A stretch of DNA of 64,000 bases from Brachionus koreanus (Eukaryota > Rotifera > Eurotatoria > Ploima > Brachionidae), in contig PJRA01000506.1 in NCBI GenBank assembly GCA_016987375.1, forward strand, positions 337,942-401,941. Direction: 5' to 3'. Position 1 is the first letter of the stretch, and each line of letters starts with the position of its first letter. Positions 13,467-24,407 of this stretch are shown piece by piece. The notes under the pieces are model-generated. The model saw only the letters and a list, made by a program, of their open reading frames with translations, was not told where the DNA came from and made no database searches. The translations under genes were made by a program, and so were the position numbers.

Positions 13467-13917
13467 ATGACTAAATTAGCTCAATGGTTGTTTGGTCTAA
13501 CTGCATTATTATCCATTTGGATTGGTATTTTGAAAGACTTGTCTCCGATTAAAATAAATGAGGAGAATATTTTTTGGATTTATCTAGTAAAATTTTCAAC
13601 AAAAAAAAAATTTCAATACATTTGAACTTTATTTTTATCTAAGATTCCTGTGTTTTTAATCGCACTTTTTGGCGTAAGTAAATAATCATGTTATTTTTAC
13701 TAAAAATTAAAAAAAAATTTTTAAAGGTTACTTCTTTGTTTATTATAGCTTATCGTGTAGCCACATTTAACAATTGTGACGATGCAGCCAAAGAATTAAG
13801 CAAAGTAGATTTGAAAAAATTGGATTATTTTCAATTAATTTTTTTTTTAAGGAAATAACTGAAGCAAAAAAAGATTTAGAAGCGAAAGGATTTAGATTTA
13901 AATCAATTCAAAAATAA
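13467..13917 (+). CDS. DPM3: Dolichol-phosphate mannosyltransferase subunit 3
   Basis: Four small exons, 13467-13586, 13644-13673, 13727-13804 and 13852-13917, total 294 nt and 97 residues, close to the 92 of human DPM3. The N-terminus MTKLAQWLFGLTALLSIW is almost the vertebrate sequence. It is followed by a second membrane helix and by AYRVATFNNCDDAAKEL and EAKKDLEAKGFRF, the cytosolic segment that binds the catalytic DPM1 subunit. DPM3 anchors DPM1 in the ER membrane to make dolichol-phosphate-mannose for N-glycosylation, GPI anchors and O-mannosylation. The gene is too split to be found as one open frame. It lies 115 bp behind CDC123 on the same strand. Confidence 0.95.
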
Positions 13918-14057
13918 AAACATTCCATTTTTTTTTAAAATAATTTTCTAATCATTTTTGATCAATAAAAATCGTCTGATTTTTCTTCAATGAAATGGTG
14001 TTATTTTTTTCCAGTTGTGACTTCTCTCAAAGTTGATCGAATGATTTTAAAAAATAG

Positions 14058-14065
14058 TATAAAAA
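14058..14065 (+). promoter_or_regulatory. TATA box of the first GM2-activator-like gene
   Basis: TATAAAAA at 14058-14065. It lies only about 14 bp before the in-frame ATG at 14079, which would therefore fall upstream of or at the expected transcription start; this favours the ATG at 14109. The paralogue at 19.1 kb has a TATA box about 50 bp before its ATG, with similar flanks. Confidence 0.55.
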
Positions 14066-14108
14066 TCAAAAGAGCAGAATGGGATTCGAAATAAAAATTA
14101 TAAAAAAG

Positions 14109-14832
14109 ATGATTTTTTTATGTTTAATGGCAATTTTACCGGCATTAATCAAATGTCAAACACTAAACAAATTTCAATGGAATAATTGTGGCTCTCCAGC
14201 TGTTAACCTTTATGAAGTTGACGTATCACCTATGCCAATCGTTCAACCTGGCAATATTGATTTGACTTTTATTGCTGAATTTAAAAGAGCAATGAGTGGA
14301 GGCTTAAAAACAAAATTAACTATTTCTAGAACTGTGTCTGGCTTAAAGCTTCCAATAAGATGGTATCTATAGACTAAAAAAGATTGCTACTTAAAAAATT
14401 AATTATTGTAATAATTTAGTTATTTAGCTGCAGGAGTTTATGTTGGTAGTTGTGATTATGACGATTTGTGTAATATAGTTGCAGCACTATTTCCAAGTTT
14501 CAAGCCAGAAACTTGTCCACCAGTAAGTTCGAATATGTATGCTAAAATATTTCTAACTAAAGCCTAATATTTAGAGCGTAGCGGAGTTCGGCATAGATTG
14601 TAGATGTCCACTTAACGTTCGGTAATGTTCTGGTTCATCTTTTAACTATTTTAATTTTTATTTAAGTACTAATTATTTGATTGATATTGCTGAACATGTT
14701 GAGGTTCCAGCCGCTGATTCATCCATTTTTTCATTTTTAGCTAGTGGAGATTTTGATATTAAAATTGAAGCTCAAGACAATAATGGTCCATATGCCTGTG
14801 TTGAGATAAAATTTGCTGTTAAACCTTTCTGA
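14109..14832 (+). CDS. Secreted GM2 ganglioside activator-like ML-domain protein, copy 1
   Basis: Four exons, 14109-14362, 14420-14522, 14575-14621 and 14667-14832, give 570 nt and 189 residues. A signal peptide (MIFLCLMAILPALIKC) precedes FQWNNCGSPAVNLYEVDVSP, then MPIVQPGNIDLTF. Spliced cysteine motifs PIRCYLAAGVYVGSCDY, ETCPP and GIDCRCPLNV match the disulfide framework of GM2A rather than NPC2. GM2A-type proteins are lysosomal or secreted lipid carriers with a beta-cup that holds one lipid. An in-frame ATG at 14079 would add MGFEIKIIKK before the signal peptide and is disfavoured by the TATA position and by the paralogue. The gene at 19104-19831 has the same intron positions. Confidence 0.9.
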
Positions 14833-15229
14833 AATAATATATAATTTTGAGAAGAAATAAACTGATTTAAAATAGATTTCGAATTTTTTCTCTTAAATTC
14901 ATTTAAATTAAAATATAAAACGAGTAAAAAAATTAATTTAGACAAAAAATTATATCAATTGCTTTAGAAGTTGTTATTTATACCCATCTAAAATTATCTG
15001 AATTTATTAGCATGAAAAATCGGAATTTTGAATATCTGATGAAACATATATTGTTATTTTTTGTTATTTTCATTTTTATTTAAATTATTTTAGTATTAAT
15101 ATTTAAGATTTTTTTTTTCAAATAATTAAAAAAGGATCTATCAAAATGGGATATTTATAATTCAATTGACTTCAGTTAAAATAATGAAAAAAAAATTGTT
15201 TAGTGTTTCGCCTAATGTTTGACCATTAC

Positions 15230-18200
15230 ATTGGTGAGTTTCATTTATCTCGTGAAATTCATTTGAGACCTTTCCTAAGAGAACCATCAATTGGTATATA
15301 TAAGTATATATAAGCTTAGTCATACAGCTAACGTAAATATAATTTCATACCAAAATTCAACAAAATTGGTTTTAGTTTCTCATGGTTTTGGACGGTAAAA
15401 CAAGTCACCCCATTACTAATTTAAATATCAACAGCTCTAAGATATGCGTGATAATAGACACAGGAGCTGCAGCAAATGCGATCAATGAACATTCCTACAA
15501 TACCATGGATCCAAAACTTAATAGACAGACACACAGAGGTAGAACTCGGTATGGTATCTCTAAACCTAGGCAAAACAGATCTAAAACTAGTCGGACAGAA
15601 ATTCCAGTACAGCAAACCCGAGCTAATCCTTTTATATCCAAAATTGTTTAGTGGAAAACTTGGCTGTACAATCAACACTGAGGTCAAATTAGAAATTGAC
15701 AAAAATATTATGCCGATTAAGCAACCGCTGCGTCCAGTTACATTTCACTATCGAGAAGCAGTTGAGAAGGAACTGGACAAACAAGTTGCAAAAGGAATAC
15801 TGGAGAAAGTAGAGTTGCGACACAAACCAGTGACATGGATTTCTAACCTTGAGGTGGTGCCGAAAAACCTTAAGATGAAAACCATCAATGGAAAGACATC
15901 AAAGACCCATCAAGACCCTCAGCATAAGCATAAATTGTCCGTGAAGCTGACCTGTGATGCAAGGGCAGTAAACAAGGCCTTTGTGAGAACAAGATATTCG
16001 ATGAGGACAGTTGATGATTTGATAATGGAAGTCAATTGTGCAACCATCTTCTCCAATCTTGACCTTAACAAAGCTTTTCACCAACTGATGCATGTGAAGA
16101 ATCACGTCCACATACTACTATCACCACTCACAAAGGCCTCTATTTGTACAAGCGCCTACACATGGGCATAGCAAGCGCCTCGAAAATCTTTACTGCAAAA
16201 ATAAGGGAGATGCTATCAGACCTACCCGGTTAACTAAAAATCACCGATAACATCCTCGTTTTCGGCAATAGCAGAGAACAACATCAAACGAATCTATTGA
16301 TGGTTTTGAAGCGGTTAGAAGACAATGGTCTTACGCTCAATATAGAAAAGTCAAAATTTTACAAAAATGAGCAAACTTTCTACGGATTGAAATTCTCATC
16401 AAACGGTGTTTCACCAAATATGAATCGAGTGAAAGCGATCCGCCAAGCATCAGCATCAACGAACACAAAAGACCTACACAGCTTTCTTTGCAGTGTAACA
16501 TGAAGTTCAAGATTCATAAAAAACTTATGCACAATGGTTAAACCACTTTGTAGGCTGGCAAAAAGCGGAGTAAAATGGCAATGGGGTAAAACAGAACATC
16601 AAGCATTTGAGGATATAAAGCAAGCAATATCGACCAAATGCATAGGATACTACAATAAAGATTGGGACACTCTACTGACGGTGGATGCCAGCCCAGTTGG
16701 CTTGAGAGCTGTGCTCCATCAAATCAACCCAAAATACCCAAAAGAGCTCCGATTAGTCAGTTGCATCTCTCGCACGTTAACAGAAGTCGGACGCAGGTAC
16801 AGCCAATGTGAGAAGGAAACCCTCGGTTTAGTTTGGTCCTGCGAAAGACTCTGGCTTTTAATATAAAGCATCGAAAATCAATTTCATACAAATGACAGTC
16901 TAACATTCTCGAAAGGCCATTCACAATAGAAACAGACAATCGAGCAGTAATATGATCTTCACAAACACCAAAACAAGGGCACCGGCCAGAATAGAAACGT
17001 CAGGCCTTGCGCTTGCCTCAATTTGACTTCAACGTTGTCCATAGGCCGGGCAGTTCAAACATAGCTGACTACTTCTCTAGGCATCACCACATCAAGAAAT
17101 GAGTTCCTTCAGGAAATCAAGGCTGGTATAGAAAACGAAAGTTTCATCAACACCGTAACAAATGACAAGCTGCCATACGCAGTAACGCTAGATCATATTC
17201 GCTTAGGGACAGAGCGGGGCTAAGAACTGCAGACACTAATCCAATTCATCAGTGAAAAGACTGGTATCAAAAAAACTGCCTAAGAAGATATTCGCATACA
17301 AAAACGTCTTCAATGAGTTAAACGTTATACAAGATGGCATGGATGACTTTTAAGGGGACAGAAGATTCTCATATTTACAGCTCTACGTGAAAAAATAGTA
17401 GACATCGCTCATATGAGATATCTAGGAATTGTCAAGATAAAACAACTTATAAAGTCTCGAGTATGGTACCCTGGAATTGATAAGCAAGTATATGAGCGTG
17501 TCAAAAACTGTCCAGAGCAGTAAGCCATAGACGCCAAGCACATATTGGAGCCATTACAGCTATCGGAATTACTTGATGGACTATGGCAGAAATTATCAGC
17601 AAACTCCGATGGCTAATGGAGACTATTGGTTAGTCAACAGCTGCGACTACTCTAAGTGGGTGAGTGTATCTCAAAAACGCAACATATCCTTCGAGACAAT
17701 ACAGCCAGTGCTAACTAAACTCTTCAGCACGATGGGAATACCACTGGAATATAAAACCGATAATGGCTCATCATTTCAATCTCGCGATTTCAGCCGTTTT
17801 AACACCGGAAAGAAAACATCGGAAAGTAACACCATACTGGTCAAGAGCGAATGCCACTGCTGAGAATGTAATGCGGAAATTAAAAAGAGTGCTAAAGATA
17901 GCGAAGCCAGATAAGCGAAACCCTGACGCTGTGTTGAATGAATTCTTGTCCAGCTACCACGAAACGCCCCGAATCACAACAGGGATGCTACTATTCGGCT
18001 ACGCAAGGTTAGAATTACCAACCATAAACTCGAGCCATGACGATCGCCAAGTAAGACATTGCAAGGCCCAAGAGAAGCACAAGATATACGCTGATCAAAT
18101 GAAGCGACAGTTTGATATGTAAATTAAAGTGAGGGAATGTTAGTTACGAGTAGGTGACAGTGTATTGTGTAGAAAAAACACCGAGAGCAAGAGTGATTAT

Positions 18201-18545
18201 GCATGGAACTCACATCCATTTAAAGTGACCAATATCAAGGGTTAAATGATTGAGGCAACCAGAACCGAAATCATGAGTCGGAAGCCTTTAGAAAGGCCAA
18301 AGAGATTCTTAAACCGGCACCACGCGTGGTTGGCCGTCCAAGTCCAAACAATCAATGAAACGACAAGTTGCACTAGCGATCCAAAGAGAGCTCAATCCGC
18401 CAACAAGAAGGTCAGCAAGACTAGGATGCAAGTTGACACTAGCAACTCTATTCTGGAAAGAGGGAAGATAATGTGTAGCGACAAGTTGGATGTGACATTC
18501 AACTTTTGGCTTACACATTGTGGCTGTGGTGTCACCAACAAATAA
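15230..18545 (+). mobile_element. Decayed Ty3/gypsy-type retrotransposon (no LTRs or gag seen)
   Basis: Pol-type domains occur in gypsy order on the plus strand, in different frames and broken by stops. A protease-like block with DTGAAANAI is near 15450. Reverse transcriptase lies at about 15600-16500 (LDLNKAFHQL, then the catalytic region near 16240 reading ITDNILVFG). RNase H is at about 16530-16870 (TVDASPVG), and an integrase core at about 17550-18120 (TDNGSSFQS and NEFLSSYHETP). At the catalytic site the second Asp of the usual DD pair is Asn, so the copy is dead there as well as by frameshifts. Base composition is far richer in G and C than the flanks. I found no direct terminal repeat between 15.2 and 18.6 kb, so the ends are approximate. 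It lies between two tandem GM2A-like genes. Confidence 0.88.
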
Positions 18546-19052
18546 GCTATCATTTTATTTCATAAATTTTTTTTTAATTTGATTGAATCTTTAAAGAATT
18601 GTATAAAAAACATCAAAAATTAAAAAAATCGGATCTAAAATATTTTTTTAAGTCAATTCAAGATAAGAAATTGAAAAATTTAAACTTATGTCTAGCTTTT
18701 TAAGAAATTAATTGTATTAATTCTTTGTAATAAATTAATAAAAGTACAATTCTGTTTAATTTTTAAATTGAAAAATTTTTAATCGTAAAAGTTTTTTATC
18801 TTTAGTTTTGATTATGGTCCGTTTCATTCACCAGCTTTTATTAATTAAATTTAACCACATCTTTTAATAAAGGTTTAGTCTAAATGTAATTTCTATTTAA
18901 GACACGATTTAAATTCGAAAAAGGTTTTGATTCAGCAAAAATTTTATGAGCACATATTACAAATGTATCAATGCATACTCCCAAAAATTTATCTAACTCC
19001 ATTTGTCAAGTTCTCAGCTAAGTTTTAAAATCGGATGATTCTCTTTTATAAC
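18546..19052. other. AT-rich spacer between retroelement and second GM2A-like gene
   Basis: About 500 bp without recognisable genes or repeats; the base composition returns abruptly to the AT-rich background at about 18545. Confidence 0.5.
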
Positions 19053-19059
19053 TATAAAA
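19053..19059 (+). promoter_or_regulatory. TATA box of the second GM2-activator-like gene
   Basis: TATAAAA about 45-50 bp before the ATG at 19104. The bases in front of it (TCGGATGATT) resemble TCGAATGATT in front of the first copy's TATA box, so the core promoter was duplicated with the gene. Confidence 0.6.
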
Positions 19060-19103
19060 TAGCTTATATTTTCCTAAATTAAATAAAAAGCATTGAAAGC
19101 AAG

Positions 19104-19831
19104 ATGAAATTTTTGATATTTGCCTTATTACCGGTATTTATTTACGGTCAAACGCTAAATAGATTTCAATGGAGTAACTGCGGCTCTCCAGCTGTTGATG
19201 TTTACGAAGTAGATATAACACCTATGCCAATTGTTCAACCAGGAGCTATTGATCTAACCTTTTTGTCAAATTTTAAAAGAGATATGAGCGGAGGCTTGAA
19301 GACAAAGTTAACTATTACCAGAACTGTATCTGGCCTAAAACTACCCATTAGATGGTATTTTAATTATTCAAAATTAACTGAAAATAAAAATCAAATAATT
19401 TAAGTTATTTGGCCGCCGGTGTTTACGTCGGAAGCTGCAGTTATGATGACCTATGTAAAATTGTTGAAACTTTATTGCCAACTTTTAATCCAAATACTTG
19501 CCCACCAGTAAGTCTTTTTTTTAAATTATTTAAATAATATAATATAATATTTTCTTAAGACTGTTGCTCAATTTGGAATTGACTGCACATGTCCTTTCAA
19601 AATAACGTAATTTTCGACCAAAAAATAATCTAAAATTTGAAAAACCAACCTTTAATTTTTTAATTAAGACCTGGTTTAATTGATATTCAAGAACATTTTG
19701 ATGTACCTGCTGCTGAATCAAGCATTTTTTCATTTTTGGCTAGCGGTGATTTTGATGTTAAAATTGAAACTCAAGACAACAACGGAGCTTTTGCATGTGT
19801 CGAAATTAAATTTGCTGTAAAACCACAATAA
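19104..19831 (+). CDS. Secreted GM2 ganglioside activator-like ML-domain protein, copy 2
   Basis: Four exons, 19104-19354, 19405-19507, 19560-19606 and 19669-19831, give 564 nt and 187 residues. Middle exon lengths (103 and 47) equal those of copy 1 and all intron phases agree. A signal peptide MKFLIFALLPVFIYG is followed by TLNRFQWSNCGSPAVDVYEV, MPIVQPGAIDLTF, VYVGSCSY, CPPTVAQFGIDCTCPF and a C-terminal FACVEIKFAVKPQ. As a GM2A-type ML protein it probably binds lipid in lysosomes or outside the cell. The two copies are very similar in the N-terminal half and differ more around residues 130-150. They are separated by 4.3 kb that includes the gypsy-type element. Confidence 0.9.
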
Positions 19832-20060
19832 GCATTAATTGTGTCAAATTAATTTATTTTTATACATTTGAAAATTCTAAAACAATCAAATTTTGTTATT
19901 CTGTTTTGGCAATCAAAATAAAATAATTAATTAAAAAAAATATGCTACTTTATAATTTTCGTAATTTTATTAATTTAATAATAATTATTTATTTTTTTAA
20001 AAAATGGATTATCTCGAATTTAAAATTAAATTAGAAAAATTGAAATAGAAAATAATAGAT

Positions 20061-20797
20061 TTATGGTATGATACCGATAATTCCACATGCAATACGACCA
20101 CCAGCGTTTCCAGTAGCCAAACTACCTGAATCATTTTTCAAGCCCAAATCGTCTTCTAGCTGATGCAAAACCAAAGTTCTACCAATTATTCCGTTTGCTC
20201 CATATAACGAACTAACATTGTCGGTGAAATTGGTAACAATGTTGCCATTCTGATCGCTTATTACATTTCCATAGTCTCCAACATGTCTTATTTCAGCTAA
20301 AATATTACCATGTGTTTTATTTAAAGGGTTGAAGTGGCCGCCGGTTGAACCACAAACTAAAATTCAAAAAAATAATAATTTTTCCTAGATTTAAATTAAA
20401 ATAATACTTTCAAAAGTAACATCACTAACAGTTGTGATGGTTTTTTGATGAACATGAAAGCCGTGTTTTGGACCCAAACTTGATGGAACACCAGAAATAT
20501 TAACTGAAACTCTGACTGGACTGCTGATGCTCTTGAAAATTAACAATAATTAAAAAATTAAAAAAGAATTTTTTGTCAATTTGATAATACATCTTGTTCA
20601 AACAACACTGTTCCTGTTATTTGGCCTTGTTCATGAGTACCTTTTACTATTGCCAATGCTTTCGCTTTCTCTGGAAACTGTAAACAAATTAATTTTTTTT
20701 TAAATGAAAAAAAGCAGATATTTACATATTCATTAAATGGGCGGCAGCTGTTTGCCAAAGCCACTAAGCTAAATAAAACCAAACCTAAAATTTTCAT
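20061..20797 (-). CDS. Secreted Cu/Zn superoxide dismutase
   Basis: Four exons on the minus strand (20726-20797, 20591-20677, 20408-20531, 20061-20356) total 579 nt, 192 residues. A signal peptide (MKILGLVLFSLVALANSC) marks it as extracellular or secretory. All metal ligands are visible: GFHVH (two Cu His), GGHFNP (bridging His), KTHG, RHVGDYGN (Zn His and Asp) and LVLHQ (Cu His). The catalytic arginine is in GNAGGRIACG. Spacing between the ligands is normal for SOD1/SOD3-type enzymes, which convert superoxide to peroxide and oxygen. The region after the electrostatic loop reads QLEDDLGL, the usual DDLG. A TATAAAAG lies about 55 bp upstream of the ATG (20852-20859). Confidence 0.93.
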
Positions 20798-20851
20798 TGT
20801 TCTAAAGCTTCTTGTTTATTGTATTTTAAGAAAATCTAAATTTGAAAATAG

Positions 20852-20859
20852 CTTTTATA
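20852..20859 (-). promoter_or_regulatory. TATA box of the Cu/Zn SOD gene
   Basis: The minus strand reads TATAAAAG about 55 bp before the SOD start codon, the same spacing as in the neighbouring GM2A-like copy 2. Confidence 0.5.
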
Positions 20860-21678
20860 AACTGGCTTTTCTAAAATTTTAAACGATCCTCCTTAAAGAT
20901 TATCGCATAAAGACGATTAAAACAATTAACAGTTTCATTATTAGGAATCTAAATTCAAACTGTATTATAAAACTTTTTATTCTAGTTATTAGACTTTTGT
21001 TTAAGTTTAATAAAAGGAACATTAATTTGCTTTTTGTCATAATATAATTTCAAAATTTAAGATGTTTTATAATTTTGAGATTTCTATAACTTGTTGTTGT
21101 TTTAAGTATTTATTCTGTGCTGTAAAATAAATTATATAACAGTTTAGATAATAAGAAAAAATGTTTAATCAAAAATTAACATTGAAATAGCGGACACCTA
21201 ATTTAAACAAATAGGTAATTTTACAGAATTTTTTGAGATCACTTAGGAGCTCAAACATTTGATAAAAATTTTTATCATTTAAGAATCTCAAGTTGATTTA
21301 TAAACCCGATTGTTAACAATTATATATTTTCTAATTTCAAATTAGGTTAACTTCAAAACATTGAAAACTCAGCTAGGAATTTTGAAATATTCAAATTTTA
21401 TATAATATAGAATATTTGTTGCTAAAAATGGAACAAATTATTGTATAATGAAAGCCTCAGAAAAACGTGACTGGCAAAAAAGTTTTCAATTTCAAAAAAA
21501 TAAAAAATTAATTAAGCAAATTTTATGTTCATAATCTTAGAATTTACTAGTAATTATTCAAACCAAAATAAAAATTTAGATAAAATTTATTCAACAACTA
21601 AATGTCTTGAAATTTAGATTTATTTTAAAAAAAATAATAAAATGGATAGAACTTAATGAAAATTATTTCCTAAGAAGG
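20860..21678. other. Intergenic, nothing recognised
   Basis: About 820 bp of AT-rich DNA between the SOD promoter and the 3' end of the ELOVL-like gene. No open frame, RNA gene or repeat was recognised. Confidence 0.5.
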
Positions 21679-23008
21679 TTAATTGTGCAACGGTCTTCTT
21701 CTAGTGGCATTTATTCTGAATTCGCCACTAACCGCTTGGTACTGTTCTAATATCTTTCTTTCTTCTAAATTGGCATTCATTATACGGTAATATGATCTGG
21801 TATAAAAATTATAAATCAAAGCAACGTGAAACAGTGAATAGTAAATAATAAACCTTAAAGCAGGAATTAAACTTAAATTAAATTTTTTTTTAAGCTTACC
21901 AAATCATATTTTCGCTCAAAGAATTCTCACATTGACTTTTTAGCAAGAAAGAACAATAAACTATGAGAAGACAAAATTGAAGCTATGTTTAAATTAATTA
22001 AGCAAAAATTTCAATTATCATATTTCAAGGCCTAAACGTGGAAGATAAAAAAATATTTTTGGACAAATTTGATTTTCCACTTTGAAGCCTTTGAAATTGA
22101 AGCACCTACCATTTGAAATTGAACAATGTATCGCTTCCACCAGATGAACTTTTGGAACGATGGGCCAAAGGATGAAATCACAAAATAAAAATGCATAATA
22201 ATATGCAAAAAGGAATTCATCAATGCAGCATTTCCTAGAGCACCATTGGAAAAATAGGCAGTGCATATCCACCAAATTAGAAACATAGTTGAATGATTGA
22301 AGATGTGCAAAAAATTTATCTTATTGAATTTTTTTCTCATTAAAAAAAAAACTGTTTTGAATAACTCTAATCCCTTAGTAATGTAAAACCACCAGATAAT
22401 TCGATTCATCTTTAAATTTTTATTAAATTAATTATTTAAATTAAAAAGAAAGCCTTTAAATAGAATTGTGAAATTTGTTCTAAGTTGGCTTTGTGTTAAA
22501 AACAAAAACTTACTTCCTTATATAACTGATTATTCTTAAAAATTGATGAACACAAACCAAAATCTCTTGCCTTAAATTTTGTAAATAAAATACTGATAAA
22601 TACGTAAAGATTAAGTCCAATCATGAATAAATTATAGCATAAAACAATAAATTTAAGTTTTATATCTCCGAAAAACTTCATTGAAAAGTTCAGAAACAAA
22701 ACTAGAACTATATATGCTACTGAAATATATGCAGTAGTATCAATTGAGTTCATAAATGGCCAATCTTTCACATTTTCATCTTAAATAAAATTTTTGAACA
22801 AACGTTTCTAATACAAATAGAAAAATAGGAATTTACTTATTTGATTTGAATGACTGTTATAAAGATTTCTCAATTTTTCCTCATGCTCTTTCCAATTAAC
22901 TGTTTCAATCAGGTCTTCAGTTAAATTTTTAAAGTTTTTTATATATTCTTTTATTATTTCCATATTATCGATTTTTTTTAAATTCCATGCGAATTTTAGG
23001 CAAAACAT
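21679..23008 (-). CDS. ELOVL/ELO-family membrane protein with altered active-site motifs
   Basis: Five minus-strand exons (22837-23008, 22514-22779, 22110-22409, 21900-21982, 21679-21853) sum to 996 nt, 331 residues, a normal ELOVL length. The layout fits: DWPFMNSIDTTAYISVAY (TM1 region), WWFYITKGLELFKTVFFLMR, FLHIFNHSTMFLIWW, SFLHIIMHFYFVISSFGP, YIVQFQMLQFCL and a basic tail. ELO enzymes condense malonyl-CoA with fatty acyl-CoA in the ER. All four family signatures are changed here. KxxExxDT reads KGLELFKT, HxxHH reads HIFNH, HxxMYxYY reads HIIMHFYF, and TxxQxxQ reads VQFQMLQ. Loss of a motif histidine and the Asp suggests an inactive or repurposed member. Reading frames and splice phases are intact, so it is not an obvious pseudogene. 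Confidence 0.85.
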
Positions 23009-23165
23009 TTTTAACAAATTTTAGCAATATCAAAATTAAAATTTTATCCAAAATATAATAATTATAGTGAAATAGTAATGAAATTTAAAGTGTCTTTTTG
23101 AAAAAAAAAAAAGAGTTCAAAATTACTTTTATGCTAATTTTTAGCTTACGAAGTTTAATCTAAAA

Positions 23166-24407
23166 ATGTCATACGAAAATTTTGGCCCTAATGCTAAATT
23201 AGAACTATTCCATTTAAATCCAAATTTTGTTTTCACAAACCATGGTTCATATGGGAGTGTGCCTAAAGAGATCATGCAACATAAAATAAATTTACTCTAC
23301 GAAATGGAATCATGTCCAGACAAATGGTTTCGATTAACAAGTCAAAATTTATGGAATCAAAATATTGAAAGTTTAGCCAAGTACCTACGTATTGAATCAA
23401 AAAATTTGGTTTTGTGTGTAAATGCCACCGAAGCAATTAATTCAGTTATCAAAGCAATTGATTTAAAGCCATCTGAGGATGCAATTTTGGCCACTGAGTT
23501 TACCTATCAAGCAATTTTAAACACAATTGAATATTCATCATCTTATAAAATGCTGGAAAAAATTCAAATAGTTAAAGTTCCTATTAAATTTCCAATAAAA
23601 AATTCCGATAGTTTAATTGAAAAATTTGATGAAACATGTCAATTGATTAAAGAAAAAAAATTAAAGGTTAAATTGGCTATAATTGATCATATATCTTCGG
23701 CTACAGCCATGAAGTTTCCAATAACTGAGATTGGTGCAGTTGTTCGAAAATATAATAATGAATCAGTTATCTTGATAGATGGTGCGCATTCTATCGGTCA
23801 TATAGAGCTGGGTTTAAAAGCATATAATTGTGATTTTTATGTTTCTAATCTACATAAATGGTTTCTTAGTCCGAGAGGATGCTCATTTTTGTATATCAAA
23901 GACAGAGAAAAATATGAAAAAATTCTGCAACCATGCTACATTTCACATGGCTATCAAAAAGACATATCGAACAATTTTTTTGAGAGAGGCACCATAGACA
24001 AAACTTCATGGTTTTTAGTGGATAAGTGCATAGATTTTTATGAGCATAAATTAGGTGGCCTAAAAATTATTTCAAATTATAATAAGAAAATTCTGGATGA
24101 AGCTGTAGATCTATTAACAGAAAATTGGGGTACAAAAAAACTTGAGATGCCTGTTGAAATGGAAGCTCCATTCATGAAAGTAATTGAACTTCCTGAATTG
24201 AAGGATTATCTCATTAAAGATTTGGACGATCATAAGATAATTTGTGCAAATATAATGAAGGAAATATTTATTCGTTATGGTATTGTTTCATGCATTGTCT
24301 ACATAGAGAACAAACTTTATTGTAGAATTTCTTGTTTTATTTACAATTGTGTTGATGACTTTATAAAACTTAAGGATGCCATAATGGAAATTAAGAAAAC
24401 AAGTTAA
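23166..24407 (+). CDS. PLP-dependent aminotransferase class V (isopenicillin-N-epimerase-like)
   Basis: Intronless 413-residue protein. Fold-type I features in order: an N-terminal FTNHGSYGSVPKEI (the NHGSYG start of this subfamily), LCVNATEAINSVIKA (phosphate-binding turn), a central VKLAIIDHISSATAMKFPI, the PLP ring Asp/His in LIDGAHSIGH, and the Schiff-base lysine in SNLHKWFLSPRG. Next comes a GTIDKTSWF segment. The closest recognised group is the cytosolic isopenicillin-N epimerase/cysteine desulfurase-like family, found in bacteria, fungi and many animals. The substrate is unknown and the sulfur chemistry of true desulfurases should not be assumed. Lack of introns contrasts with most neighbours but is shared by other genes here. 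It is divergent from the ELOVL-like gene, with 157 bp between start codons. Confidence 0.9.
   Translation: MSYENFGPNAKLELFHLNPNFVFTNHGSYGSVPKEIMQHKINLLYEMESCPDKWFRLTSQNLWNQNIESLAKYLRIESKNLVLCVNATEAINSVIKAIDLKPSEDAILATEFTYQAILNTIEYSSSYKMLEKIQIVKVPIKFPIKNSDSLIEKFDETCQLIKEKKLKVKLAIIDHISSATAMKFPITEIGAVVRKYNNESVILIDGAHSIGHIELGLKAYNCDFYVSNLHKWFLSPRGCSFLYIKDREKYEKILQPCYISHGYQKDISNNFFERGTIDKTSWFLVDKCIDFYEHKLGGLKIISNYNKKILDEAVDLLTENWGTKKLEMPVEMEAPFMKVIELPELKDYLIKDLDDHKIICANIMKEIFIRYGIVSCIVYIENKLYCRISCFIYNCVDDFIKLKDAIMEIKKTS

Noticed and set aside
15230..18560. LTRs of the gypsy-type element
   Set aside because: Compared the sequence before 15.4 kb with that after 18.1 kb and saw no direct repeat, so no LTRs are annotated.
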